From an uncultured Porphyromonadaceae bacterium (GTDB lineage Bacteria > Bacteroidota > Bacteroidia > Bacteroidales > Muribaculaceae), in NCBI GenBank assembly GCA_947176285.1, contig CAMWQF010000030.1, forward strand, positions 1-16,213: DNA of 16,213 bases. Direction: 5' to 3'. The position numbers and the translations under genes were made by a program. This document shows positions 7,952 through 14,499 of the stretch, one piece after another (within the stretch, counting starts at the first letter, position 1; the number at the start of each line of letters is the position of its first letter). The notes beneath the pieces were generated by a model. That model was not told the DNA's origin and did no database searches. It saw nothing but the letters and a program-made list of their open reading frames with translations.

Positions 7952-9358
7952 ATGCTTATTGACAAGATAAGATCCGGAGAAAAATTGAGTTTCGGCCAGC
8001 AATTGAAGCTGACCGCACAATTGTCGTGGCCGGCGATGATGGCTCAGCTCTCGAGCATGATGATGCAGTATATCGACGCGGCAATGGTAGGACATTTGGG
8101 CGCAGACCCATCTGCTGCGGTGGGACTTGTATCCACTTCTCTCTGGCTTTTCTGGGGTATATGCTCTGCAGTAACGATGGGATTCTCAGTGCAGGTGGCA
8201 CACAGCATCGGGGCTTCCGACCATGCCCGCGGGCGCCGCATATTGCGTCAGAGCATCACTGCGTGTCTCATGTTCAGCCTTGTAGTGGCTCTGGTGGGGG
8301 CAGCGATAGCCTTGCCTCTTCCCCATTGGCTTGGAGGGAAGGAGGCCATATGCCACGATGCATCGGTATATTTCCTTGTTTTTGTACTCGCCCTCCCATT
8401 ATTTACGATGAACTATCTTGGCGGAGGGATGCTGCGTTGCAGCGGGAATATGAAAGTGCCGGGGGGACTCAATGTCCTGATGTGTGTGCTCGATGTCATA
8501 TTCAATTTCCTACTGATCTTCCCGACAAGAGAAGTCGATATATTTGGATTCCATCTTGCATTGCCGGGTGCAGGCCTTGGAGTTCTCGGAGCTGCGCTTG
8601 GCACTGCTGCTGCGGAAATAATCACGGCAGGACTTATGATGTATTTCCTCTGTTTCCGTCAAGATGGGCTGGCTATAGCGAAAGTTAAGGAGAAGGGGAG
8701 TAGTTTCAAGCCGGAATGGGAGATATTGCGCAAGGCATTGAAGGTTTCGGCTCCCATGACACTTGAGCATGTAGTGATATGCGGGGCGCAGATAGCAGTA
8801 ACTGTCATAGTTGCTCCTCTTGGAGTGATGGCAATAGCGGCAAATGCATTTGCGGTTACGGCTGAAAGCCTATGCTATATGCCGGGCTATGGGATTGCGG
8901 ACGCGGCGACAACCCTTGTCGGCCAAAGTTATGGGGCAAAGCGGAAAGATCTTGCCAAGAGGTTTGGATATATCACAGTGGGACTCGGGATGCTGACTAT
9001 GAGCGTGATGGGTGTGGTGATGTATATACTTGCACCGGAGGCGATGGAACTTATGACTCCGGTGAAAGACATTATAGATCTCGGTGCGAGCGCGTTGAGG
9101 ATTGAGGCGTTTGCCGAGCCGATGTTTGCTGCCTCGATTGTGGCTTATGGAGTGATGGTAGGAGTAGGGGATACTGTGGTGCCTGCCGCAATGAATTTCT
9201 GCAGCATATGGCTTGTGAGGGTGACTCTTGCGGCATGGCTGGCACCTACGATGGGATTGAATGGCGTTTGGCTTGCTATGTGTATCGAGCTTTGCTTCCG
9301 AGGGGCAATCTTTCTATGGCGGCTTATCTCCGGGGCTTGGCTGAAGAAGGGGATATAG
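7952..9358 (+). CDS. MATE-family multidrug/Na+(H+) antiporter
   Basis: A polytopic inner-membrane transporter of the MATE family, expected to export cationic drugs or metabolites in exchange for Na+ or H+. From the ATG at 7952 it has 468 residues, typical for the family, with two six-helix halves. The first membrane region contains the characteristic ..QYIDAAMVGHLG segment, and the second half contains GYGIADAATTLVGQSYGAK, the equivalent conserved region. The frame stays open upstream to an ATG at 7856, which would add 32 residues with no MATE-like features; I prefer 7952 because MLIDKIRSGEKLSFGQQLKLTAQLSWPAM is the ordinary start of the family. It is transcribed divergently from the Sus operon and alone. 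Substrate not predictable. Confidence 0.92.
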   Translation: MLIDKIRSGEKLSFGQQLKLTAQLSWPAMMAQLSSMMMQYIDAAMVGHLGADPSAAVGLVSTSLWLFWGICSAVTMGFSVQVAHSIGASDHARGRRILRQSITACLMFSLVVALVGAAIALPLPHWLGGKEAICHDASVYFLVFVLALPLFTMNYLGGGMLRCSGNMKVPGGLNVLMCVLDVIFNFLLIFPTREVDIFGFHLALPGAGLGVLGAALGTAAAEIITAGLMMYFLCFRQDGLAIAKVKEKGSSFKPEWEILRKALKVSAPMTLEHVVICGAQIAVTVIVAPLGVMAIAANAFAVTAESLCYMPGYGIADAATTLVGQSYGAKRKDLAKRFGYITVGLGMLTMSVMGVVMYILAPEAMELMTPVKDIIDLGASALRIEAFAEPMFAASIVAYGVMVGVGDTVVPAAMNFCSIWLVRVTLAAWLAPTMGLNGVWLAMCIELCFRGAIFLWRLISGAWLKKGI

Positions 9359-9363
9359 GCCCC

Positions 9364-9388
9364 CCTGCCCCCTAAAGGGGGAGGTTTT
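9364..9388 (+). terminator. Terminator after the MATE gene
   Basis: CCT-g-CCCCC pairs with GGGGG-AGG around a TAAA loop (9364-9384, one bulged G), followed by TTTT, six nt after the MATE stop codon. The T-tract favours the plus strand. The oppositely oriented lipoprotein gene ends shortly beyond it at 9427. Confidence 0.65.
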
Positions 9389-9428
9389 GAGGGATCAAGG
9401 GATCGGGGTTTCGAGGGATCTAGGGGTT
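9389..9428. repeat. 8-bp tandem repeat, five imperfect units
   Basis: Between two convergent genes the sequence runs in an 8-bp register: GAGGGATC, AAGGGATC, a divergent unit, GAGGGATC again and TAGGGGTT. The last unit overlaps the stop codon of the lipoprotein gene. No function is evident. Confidence 0.6.
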
Positions 9429-10356
9429 AATATAGGGTCTTTATTATTTTTTGGATTCTTTTGGCGTCTTCCGGGTTTACGGTGGAGGGGAGGGTGGCGA
9501 AATCAAGGCAAGATGTGCCAACGGAGGGAGTTATCAGTTTTTCATACCAAAGAGATGTCAATGCGAATAAGGCAGGATCATACGAAATGTGCAAGCCGTC
9601 TTCGGTGAAGCCGTTTTCTACTTCCTTGAATTCCTCTCTCATAAGTTTAATCAGGGTTGCTGAGGGAATAGTTATGTCGAAGTTCTTAGAGGCTTTATCT
9701 CCGGCATCTATAATGGCATTGTACATTTTTTCCGAATCGCTTCCATAATCCTTGAAAGCCGCGTTTGTGGTGCCGGGAGTATATGCCCAGGTGTAATGCC
9801 ATGCAAGTTTGGCACCCGGATTTGTTTCGTAAAACAGACTGACGAGATTGTCAAGATAAGGCTGATATGTAGAATATATTCCTGATAAGTGCGATGCCTG
9901 CTGAATTACGATTGCATCCCAGTCAAGGAGTTCAAGAACTGTGTCTATGTTCTTGACATCAGAGTTGACCCATTTGCCATTATCAGAATAAAAAAAGTAA
10001 TAATCAGGAGAATCTTTTAGATGGCTGTTCCAGTGCATTTGGAGTGTGCAAGCGGTTTGTATAAGCCTGGCGATACAAATGGAGTCACCGTTCAATTGAT
10101 TGATAAGCCATGGCATAAATGCAGTGGCGTTAGAAGTGAAACTATTCCCAATGGCTAGAATCTTCAAGGGGGAGTCGTGGTGGCGAAGCCAAATGGGGGA
10201 GTCATTGACAAGCGTTGTGTCTGCCGGGATGTTGGATGGCACATCTTGATTGTCATTATTTTTCGGTTCTTCTTCGCAAGAGGTGAAAATCAGTGAGAGA
10301 ATAGAAAGTGAGATCAAAAGTCGAGCAATGATATTCATGGAAGTTTTTTTATGCAT
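9427..10356 (-). CDS. DUF4886-type SGNH hydrolase-like lipoprotein
   Basis: A 309-residue predicted lipoprotein: hydrophobic signal, lipobox FTSC (Cys27), then EEEPKNNDNQ. The acid-rich start after Cys resembles the surface-export signal of Bacteroidetes lipoproteins. The mature part carries an SGNH/GDSL-type fold signature: ILAIGNSFT (Gly70-Asn71-Ser72, nucleophile Ser) near the start and EDGLH (Asp253, His256) near the end, with IVIQQAS in between. I recognise this as the DUF4886 family, often found with polysaccharide-utilisation genes; a carbohydrate-esterase role is plausible but unproven. Two starts are possible, 10356 and 10338 (MNIIARLL), and the 7-bp repeats in front blur the choice. 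It is last in a tyrA-coaE operon, 30 nt after coaE. Confidence 0.8.
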   Translation of the reverse strand: MHKKTSMNIIARLLISLSILSLIFTSCEEEPKNNDNQDVPSNIPADTTLVNDSPIWLRHHDSPLKILAIGNSFTSNATAFMPWLINQLNGDSICIARLIQTACTLQMHWNSHLKDSPDYYFFYSDNGKWVNSDVKNIDTVLELLDWDAIVIQQASHLSGIYSTYQPYLDNLVSLFYETNPGAKLAWHYTWAYTPGTTNAAFKDYGSDSEKMYNAIIDAGDKASKNFDITIPSATLIKLMREEFKEVENGFTEDGLHISYDPALFALTSLWYEKLITPSVGTSCLDFATLPSTVNPEDAKRIQKIIKTLY

Positions 10357-10378
10357 AATGCATAATTCATAATTGTTA
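10351..10378. repeat. 7-bp tandem repeat at the lipoprotein start
   Basis: Four 7-bp units, ATGCATA twice, then ATTCATA and ATTGTTA, fill the short spacer between coaE and the lipoprotein gene and overlap its first possible start codon. Read on the minus strand each complete unit carries an in-register TATG, giving several closely spaced ATG codons. Confidence 0.65.
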
Positions 10379-10386
10379 GAGATGCA

Positions 10387-10980
10387 TTATCTATTGTTGA
10401 GAAGATAATTGTCAATTTGAGTTAGGAGGGGGATTACACCTGAATTGTCTATGATACTGATGGGAGTGTCAGACGACTTAAGAAGGAGTTCTTCTTCACG
10501 CTGACTAAGTATTCGTTTTCGGATTGCATCTTCGTCAATTGAATCGCGCAGTTTGATTCTGGCAATCCGCACTTCTTCGTATGCGTCTACTATCCATATT
10601 TCAGAACACATTCTTGCGAGGCCTGATGTGGCAAGGATGGCCGACTCTACGAAGCAACGGGAGTGTCCTTCTTTCGTCATTGTCTCATGCCATTTCTTAA
10701 CATCCTCGCGGACAAGGCGATGCACCAGAGAATTGAGCCAGAGCCGTTCGTTGTCGCAGGAGAAAACGCGCTTTGCCAACTCGGGGCGGCAGATCGGTCC
10801 CGCAGCAGGACATACGATATCTCCATATCTCTCATTAAGAGCCTCCAAAACATCTCGAGAACTATCCATAATCCGCTTAGCCTCCAGGTCGCAGTCATAG
10901 ACAGCTTCTCCCCGAAGTCTCAGCACTCGGCTCACCACCGATTTTCCACTTCCTATTCCACCGCAAATACCGATTATCAT
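10387..10980 (-). CDS. coaE: Dephospho-CoA kinase
   Basis: The last step of coenzyme A synthesis: ATP-dependent phosphorylation of the 3'-hydroxyl of dephospho-CoA, in the cytosol. The 197-residue length is normal. The P-loop GGIGSGKS lies at residues 7-14 and the DxD substrate motif reads DCD at 29-31, as expected after the first beta strand (canonical DAD). The lid and C-terminal region R..L.....I..R...Q is recognisable (IRKRILSQREEELL). The start codon is 5 nt after the tyrA-like stop, so the two are probably translationally coupled. Confidence 0.95.
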   Translation of the reverse strand: MIIGICGGIGSGKSVVSRVLRLRGEAVYDCDLEAKRIMDSSRDVLEALNERYGDIVCPAAGPICRPELAKRVFSCDNERLWLNSLVHRLVREDVKKWHETMTKEGHSRCFVESAILATSGLARMCSEIWIVDAYEEVRIARIKLRDSIDEDAIRKRILSQREEELLLKSSDTPISIIDNSGVIPLLTQIDNYLLNNR

Positions 10981-10985
10981 AGTTG

Positions 10986-11759
10986 TTATTTAAGGTTTTC
11001 GCGGACTCTGTCGAGGAATTGCTTCATGGCGGGAGAATCGCGTTGGTCGATTATCTTCTTGAGTTCTGTGAGGTTGGCTTGGATGTTGTCTATTTGGGAG
11101 GAAGTGTGAGGATTGAAGAGAATTTCAGTGATAAGGAAATCATCTTCGTTCATCAGTCCGTGGGCAATCGCCATGTGGCGCTTGAAGGTGGTGCCGGGGG
11201 CATCCTGATGCTTCATTACGCTTCCAAACACCAGTGTAGAGGTGAAAGGGATAGATAGGGAGTATGCTATTGTTTCGTCATGCTCAGCGAAAGTGTAGTC
11301 TTCAATGTGAAGACGCAGTTTTTTATAAAGAGAGCGGAAAAACTCACGTCCTTCTTCGTCACCTTCTTTTATTATAATGGCATTTTCATTGGCAAGATTG
11401 CTAAGGGAAGCGAAAGTGGGTCCAAACATCGGGTGGGTGGATACAAAACGATATCCTTTTTCGGCATAAAATTCCGGCAAACCCGTCTTTACGCTTGCTA
11501 TGTCGCTTAGGATAGCGGTGTTTGGAATATATGGAAGGATTTTCTCAAATGCTTCGATGGTGTATTTAACCGTAGCAGCGTTGATCACCAACTCGGGCTC
11601 AAAATCCTTCGCCTCTTCAGGCTTCATAAAACGCTGCACATTGAAAGTGTATTTGAGATGCTCCGGATTAGGATCGTATATTGCTACTTCATGGTCGAAA
11701 CTGAGAAGATCGCAAAAGAATGATCCCATCTTTCCGGCGCCTAATATTAGGATTTTCAT
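10986..11759 (-). CDS. tyrA: Prephenate dehydrogenase
   Basis: A 257-residue dehydrogenase that oxidatively decarboxylates prephenate to 4-hydroxyphenylpyruvate in tyrosine synthesis. The N-terminal Rossmann fold shows GAGKMG (residues 7-12) and an acidic residue ending beta-2 (YDP, Asp29), which favours NAD over NADP. Downstream are SDIASVK and STHPMFGPT, the conserved prephenate dehydrogenase signature containing the catalytic-region His109. The compact length without a chorismate mutase or ACT domain matches Bacteroidales TyrA. Here it stands apart from the other aromatic genes, first in an operon with coaE and a lipoprotein gene. Its promoter is the well-spaced one at 11819-11849. Confidence 0.92.
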   Translation of the reverse strand: MKILILGAGKMGSFFCDLLSFDHEVAIYDPNPEHLKYTFNVQRFMKPEEAKDFEPELVINAATVKYTIEAFEKILPYIPNTAILSDIASVKTGLPEFYAEKGYRFVSTHPMFGPTFASLSNLANENAIIIKEGDEEGREFFRSLYKKLRLHIEDYTFAEHDETIAYSLSIPFTSTLVFGSVMKHQDAPGTTFKRHMAIAHGLMNEDDFLITEILFNPHTSSQIDNIQANLTELKKIIDQRDSPAMKQFLDRVRENLK

Positions 11760-11764
11760 GGTTT

Positions 11765-11804
11765 GTTTAGGGGTTTAATTGTTTAATCGTTTAACCGTTT
11801 GGGG
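11765..11804. repeat. 8-bp tandem repeat in the tyrA leader
   Basis: Five consecutive 8-bp units of the form GTTTNNNN (GTTTAGGG, GTTTAATT, GTTTAATC, GTTTAACC, GTTTGGGG) occupy the untranslated leader immediately before the tyrA start codon. The constant half is GTTT and the other half drifts. In the mRNA this becomes a run of NNNNAAAC units. Confidence 0.75.
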
Positions 11805-11818
11805 GAGAGGGTGGGTTG

Positions 11819-11849
11819 CAAAATTAGTTATATTTTTTAATTTTTGCAA
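11819..11849 (-). promoter_or_regulatory. Promoter of the tyrA-coaE operon
   Basis: On the minus strand TTG (11849-11847) is followed after 20 nt by TAATTTTG (11826-11819), an exact fit to the Bacteroidetes consensus. The predicted leader is about 50 nt and consists mostly of the 8-bp repeats. Confidence 0.7.
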
Positions 11850-11869
11850 GGAGTTTGGAAAGTTTTTAT

Positions 11870-11877
11870 TATCTTTG
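11870..11877 (+). promoter_or_regulatory. Promoter -7 box of the coiled-coil protein gene
   Basis: TATCTTTG followed by CA is the commonest form of the Bacteroidetes -7 box. A TTG at 11844-11846 lies 23 nt upstream, slightly far, and belongs to the same TTGCAA palindrome that supplies the -33 box of the opposing tyrA promoter. The predicted leader is about 60 nt. Confidence 0.6.
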
Positions 11878-11946
11878 CAAGTTGAAACGGAATAGGGTTT
11901 GTTTGCCCTCTCTGTGTGAGAATGTATAACCCCCTTTTAGAGGAAT

Positions 11947-12864
11947 ATGAATAAGCAGCAAAAAGTGATTCTTTATACAGCCATTGCAGTGGCAGTGGCT
12001 CTTGTGGCTCTCGTTGGAGTTCTGATTTATAGTAACAATAGCCGCACTATAAGCCTAAATGAGGCTGAGGCACGTGCAGATTCGCTTGCGCTCGCCAACG
12101 ATCGGCTTGTGCTTACCAATGAGTTTAATGAACTTAATGCGAACTTCAATATGTATGAAGATCAGCAGATGTATTTGAAGAATGACTCTCTGGTGCAGCA
12201 GTATAATCAGGCTCGAATGAAGGTGGAAGGGCTTCTTCAGGAATTGGATAAGGAGAAGAAAAGCAATGCTGCCAATCGCGCCCGCATCAAGCAGTTGGAG
12301 GGTGAGATTGCTACTTTGAGAGGAATCTTGAAGCATTATCTTGAGGAAATAGACCGCCTGTCGAAGGAGAATGAAAGCCTTAAAAAGGACCTTGAAGAGG
12401 TGCGTAGCCGCAATGAGCAACTGACTTCGGCAGTGACAGTCGCCACAAAGAGCAATGAGGAACTTACACAGACTGTGAAGCAGGCTAAGAAACTCAATAT
12501 CACCGGGCTTCATATCTCTACACTTAATAAGAAAGGAAAAGCGGAGAAGAAGATAGGCAAAGTGCAGCAGTTGGCTGTGGGATTTACTGTCAGTCCAAAC
12601 ACTACTGCTGCTGCCGGAATGAAAGATTTCTATGTAAGGATTGTAACTCCTGAGGGAAGCTTGCTTGGAGGAAATGTAACATTCCCGATGGATGGCGCTA
12701 ATGTCCCGGCTACGGCTCACCGCCAGGTGGAATATTCTAATGATGAGATTTCCGTGACAATTTACTGGGATGTCAATACCACCCTGACTGCCGGAGATTA
12801 TACTGTTGAGGTGTTCTGTGACGGATATCGTCTTGCGTCGCGTCATTTCCAGTTGGGGAAGTAG
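11947..12864 (+). CDS. Membrane-anchored coiled-coil protein, function unknown
   Basis: A 305-residue protein without a name I can support. It begins with a short basic stretch and one membrane helix (about residues 8-28), probably a signal anchor leaving the rest in the periplasm. Residues of about 35-180 form a long coiled coil rich in Glu, Lys, Leu and Asn (for example ENESLKKDLEEVRSRNEQL). The last 120 residues are a beta-rich domain with GFTVSPNTTAAAG, YVRIVTPEG and YTVEVFCDGYRLA. This architecture recurs as a hypothetical protein in Bacteroidales and is sometimes mislabelled as SMC-like because of the coiled coil; there is no ATPase motif. It may be a periplasmic spacer or scaffold. It has its own promoter and a terminator follows. 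Confidence 0.85.
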   Translation: MNKQQKVILYTAIAVAVALVALVGVLIYSNNSRTISLNEAEARADSLALANDRLVLTNEFNELNANFNMYEDQQMYLKNDSLVQQYNQARMKVEGLLQELDKEKKSNAANRARIKQLEGEIATLRGILKHYLEEIDRLSKENESLKKDLEEVRSRNEQLTSAVTVATKSNEELTQTVKQAKKLNITGLHISTLNKKGKAEKKIGKVQQLAVGFTVSPNTTAAAGMKDFYVRIVTPEGSLLGGNVTFPMDGANVPATAHRQVEYSNDEISVTIYWDVNTTLTAGDYTVEVFCDGYRLASRHFQLGK

Positions 12865-12871
12865 GCTTTCT

Positions 12872-12892
12872 GGAGTATGAAGTATGGAGTAT
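12872..12892. repeat. 7-bp tandem repeat, three units
   Basis: GGAGTAT, GAAGTAT and GGAGTAT stand directly in tandem, shortly after the stop codon of the coiled-coil gene. No function is evident; the period matches that of the repeat at 10351-10378 but the sequence differs. Confidence 0.6.
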
Positions 12893-12923
12893 TAGTTTGA
12901 AAGCGAAACATGGAGCATGATAT

Positions 12924-12963
12924 AAAAAAAAGGTGGCGAGGGCGAAAACCTTAGTCGCCTTTT
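12924..12963 (+). terminator. Probable terminator after the coiled-coil gene
   Basis: An A-tract (12924-12931) precedes GGCGA, which occurs twice (12935-12939 and 12941-12945) and can pair with TCGCC (12955-12959). TTTTAT follows. The stem is only five GC-rich base pairs, reinforced by A-tract/T-tract pairing. Confidence 0.5.
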
Positions 12964-13015
12964 ATGTGTTTTATAGATGAAACCTTGATAAAGATTTATA
13001 CTATTGAAAATGCAT

Positions 13016-13023
13016 TAATTTTG
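13016..13023 (+). promoter_or_regulatory. Possible -7 box for the 52-residue gene
   Basis: TAATTTTG matches the Bacteroidetes -7 consensus and would give a leader of about 20 nt. No TTG is found at the correct spacing (the nearest candidates are 9 and 28 nt away), so the call is weak. Confidence 0.3.
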
Positions 13024-13051
13024 ATTTAAGAACTATAAAAACACAATTATT

Positions 13052-13210
13052 ATGGCACATGAAGAAAAACATGAGAGTGCATTGCACCTCGCATTTGATA
13101 TCGCAAAATTGGCACTAAAGGTGGCTACTGTAGCGGCAGCGTTCTGCGCAGTTAAGGAGATCCACAATGTGCATCGTGCTATCGAAAGACGTCGCGAAGA
13201 AAAGAAATGA
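13052..13210 (+). CDS. Small 52-residue protein, function unknown
   Basis: An open frame from ATG at 13052 to TGA at 13210 encodes 52 residues. The layout is orderly: a hydrophilic His/Glu/Lys start (MAHEEKHES), a central hydrophobic or amphipathic helix of about 25 residues (ALHLAFDIAKLALKVATVAA and onward), then a charged basic tail (RAIERRREEKK). This could be a small single-pass membrane protein or an amphipathic helix lying on the membrane. The support is positional: a candidate -7 box before it and an unmistakable terminator 22 nt after it, with no other gene between. I recall similar tiny proteins in Bacteroidales but can name no function. Confidence 0.7.
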   Translation: MAHEEKHESALHLAFDIAKLALKVATVAAAFCAVKEIHNVHRAIERRREEKK

Positions 13211-13232
13211 TTATTGAAATAACCCAAGTTTG

Positions 13233-13270
13233 GCATGGATTCTTCTAAATGGAGGGTCCATGCTTTTTTT
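13233..13270 (+). terminator. Rho-independent terminator after the small gene
   Basis: GCATGGA (13233-13239) pairs with TCCATGC (13257-13263) and is followed by seven T residues. The position, 22 nt beyond the stop codon of the 52-residue protein, supports that gene being transcribed. Confidence 0.8.
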
Positions 13271-13283
13271 GGCGAATAAAGTG

Positions 13284-13368
13284 CGACCCCTCCGGGGTCG
13301 GAGGGGAGGATGATAAAATACCCCGAGCTAAAGCTCGGGGTTAACAATATTATTGCCCTCCGGGCAAT
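13284..13368. repeat. REP-like three-hairpin element, copy 1
   Basis: Three hairpins in a row. The first is CGACCCC-tcc-GGGGTCG (13284-13300). The second is CCCCGAGCT-aa-AGCTCGGGG (13321-13340). The third is ATTGCCC-tcc-GGGCAAT (13352-13368). The linker between hairpins two and three is 11 nt, TTAACAATATT. The same element, same orientation, occurs at 16123-16211. On the minus strand the second hairpin is followed by TATTTTAT, so it may also terminate the kduI transcript. Confidence 0.85.
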
Positions 13369-13387
13369 CTCTGGAAGAGGCACGACC

Positions 13388-13477
13388 ACTCCGGGCAATG
13401 ACGGAGGTGGCAGTATGACTCCGGCAATGACGGGACGGGGAACTATCACTCCGGCAATGACGGAGGTGGCAATTATT
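13388..13477. repeat. 30-bp tandem repeat, three units
   Basis: Three 30-bp units begin at 13388, 13418 and 13448, each with a core close to ACTCCGGCAATGACGG. Units one and three continue AGGTGGCA; the middle one diverges. The core shares CTCCGGGCAAT with the third hairpin of the adjacent REP-like element, suggesting it grew from that hairpin. The last unit overlaps the final codon and stop of kduI. Confidence 0.75.
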
Positions 13478-14393
13478 TCATGTCGAGGTATTTGATTTCG
13501 TCTTTGTCGTTGTAGTTGAGGTTTTCGCCTCCCATACCCCAGATAAACATGTAGTTGGAGGTGCCGGCGGCAGCGTGGATGCTCCATTCCGGACTCATGA
13601 TTGCCTGCTCATTGTGGAGCCAAACTACACGGTTTTCCTGAGGCTCACCCATGAGGTGGCAGATAGCATTGCCCTCCGGCACATTGAAGTAGAAGTAGGC
13701 TTCTACGCGGCGGTCGTGAGTGTGTGCCGGCATGGTGTTCCATACGCTACCAGGCATCAATTCGGTGAGACCCATCTGAAGTTGGCAAGGACCTTCCTGA
13801 AGCACATTGTTTGTGATCAACTGGTTGATGATACGGTCGTTGCTCTCTTCGAGGCTGCCGAGATGCATACGGTTTGCTGGTATAGTACCCTTGCGGCCGT
13901 CGATAGTGATGAGCTGTGTCTTATACTGTTTGTAGGCAGGAGTTGAGTTGAGGTAGAAGCGTGCAGGTGTAGAATTATCCTTGCTGCGGAAAGTGACGTT
14001 CTTGTTGCCACAGCCCACGTAGAGGGCATCCTTAAAGTGGAGTTCATAATCTTTTCCGTCGACAGATACAATGCCGTCGCCACCAACGTTGATCACGCCA
14101 AGTTCGCGGCGCTCGAGGAAGTATTCAGCCTTCAGAGGGTCGATGGTCTCAAGTGTGATTGTCTTTCCTACAGGGACAACGCCACCGAAGATTACGCGGT
14201 CATACATTGAGTAAGTGAGGTTGATTTTGTTTTCTTCCATCACCTTTTCCATGCAGAAACGGTCGCGGAGCTGATTTGTGTCATATTCCTTGACGTCATC
14301 CGGATGGCATGCGCGTTGGATTTTATATTCTGTCTGAGCCGACATTGAGAATGCTGCGGCGATGGCAGCGAGAGAGAAAAGTAACTTTTTCAT
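13473..14393 (-). CDS. kduI: 5-dehydro-4-deoxy-D-glucuronate isomerase with a signal peptide
   Basis: KduI interconverts 5-dehydro-4-deoxy-D-glucuronate and 3-deoxy-D-glycero-2,5-hexodiulosonate in the breakdown of unsaturated uronates from pectin and related polymers. The family cupin motif is intact: HTHDRRVE gives metal ligands His224, His226 and Glu231, with His273 in WSIH. FLERRELGVINVGG, DALYVG, MGLTEL and FIWGMGGEN are all conserved. The oddity is the N-terminus. At 306 residues it is longer than the usual 278-280, and the surplus is a textbook signal peptide, MKKLLFSLAAIAAAFSMSAQ, before the family sequence begins near residue 23. Met17 offers an alternative cytoplasmic start. It lies 106 nt behind the EIIC-type permease with no promoter seen between, so they are probably co-transcribed. 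Confidence 0.94.
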   Translation of the reverse strand: MKKLLFSLAAIAAAFSMSAQTEYKIQRACHPDDVKEYDTNQLRDRFCMEKVMEENKINLTYSMYDRVIFGGVVPVGKTITLETIDPLKAEYFLERRELGVINVGGDGIVSVDGKDYELHFKDALYVGCGNKNVTFRSKDNSTPARFYLNSTPAYKQYKTQLITIDGRKGTIPANRMHLGSLEESNDRIINQLITNNVLQEGPCQLQMGLTELMPGSVWNTMPAHTHDRRVEAYFYFNVPEGNAICHLMGEPQENRVVWLHNEQAIMSPEWSIHAAAGTSNYMFIWGMGGENLNYNDKDEIKYLDMK

Positions 14394-14427
14394 TTAGGGT
14401 TTTATTGGTTTAGGGGTTTTAGCATTA

Positions 14428-14477
14428 TTTATCATGATTTATCATGGTTTATCATGGTTTATCATGATTTAGCATAA
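14428..14477. repeat. 10-bp tandem repeat upstream of kduI
   Basis: Four units of TTTATCATGR (R = A, G, G, A) are followed by a degenerate fifth, TTTAGCATAA, with an exact 10-bp period. They lie in the spacer between the permease stop and the kduI start. In the mRNA each unit carries an ATGATAA, so successive units place ATG codons in all three frames. Confidence 0.8.
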
Positions 14478-14499
14478 ATTGTTTTAGGTGGGTAGGGTA

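Noticed and set aside
8026..8688. Plus-strand frame of 220 codons
   Set aside because: It is a shifted frame inside the MATE gene; the Cys/His/Arg-rich product has no family features while the MATE frame does.
12055..12846. Long open frame of 263 codons on the minus strand
   Set aside because: It lies wholly antisense to the coiled-coil gene, whose heptad-rich codon pattern leaves the opposite frame open. Its protein is Ser/Leu/His-rich without any domain.
13388..13477. Possible CRISPR array
   Set aside because: The 30-bp periodicity is a direct tandem repeat without unique spacers, and no cas gene is present.
13033..13587. Minus-strand frame of 184 codons
   Set aside because: It crosses the small gene, the terminator, the REP element and the kduI end, and the repetitive VIAGVIVP-type stretch is only the translated 30-bp repeat.
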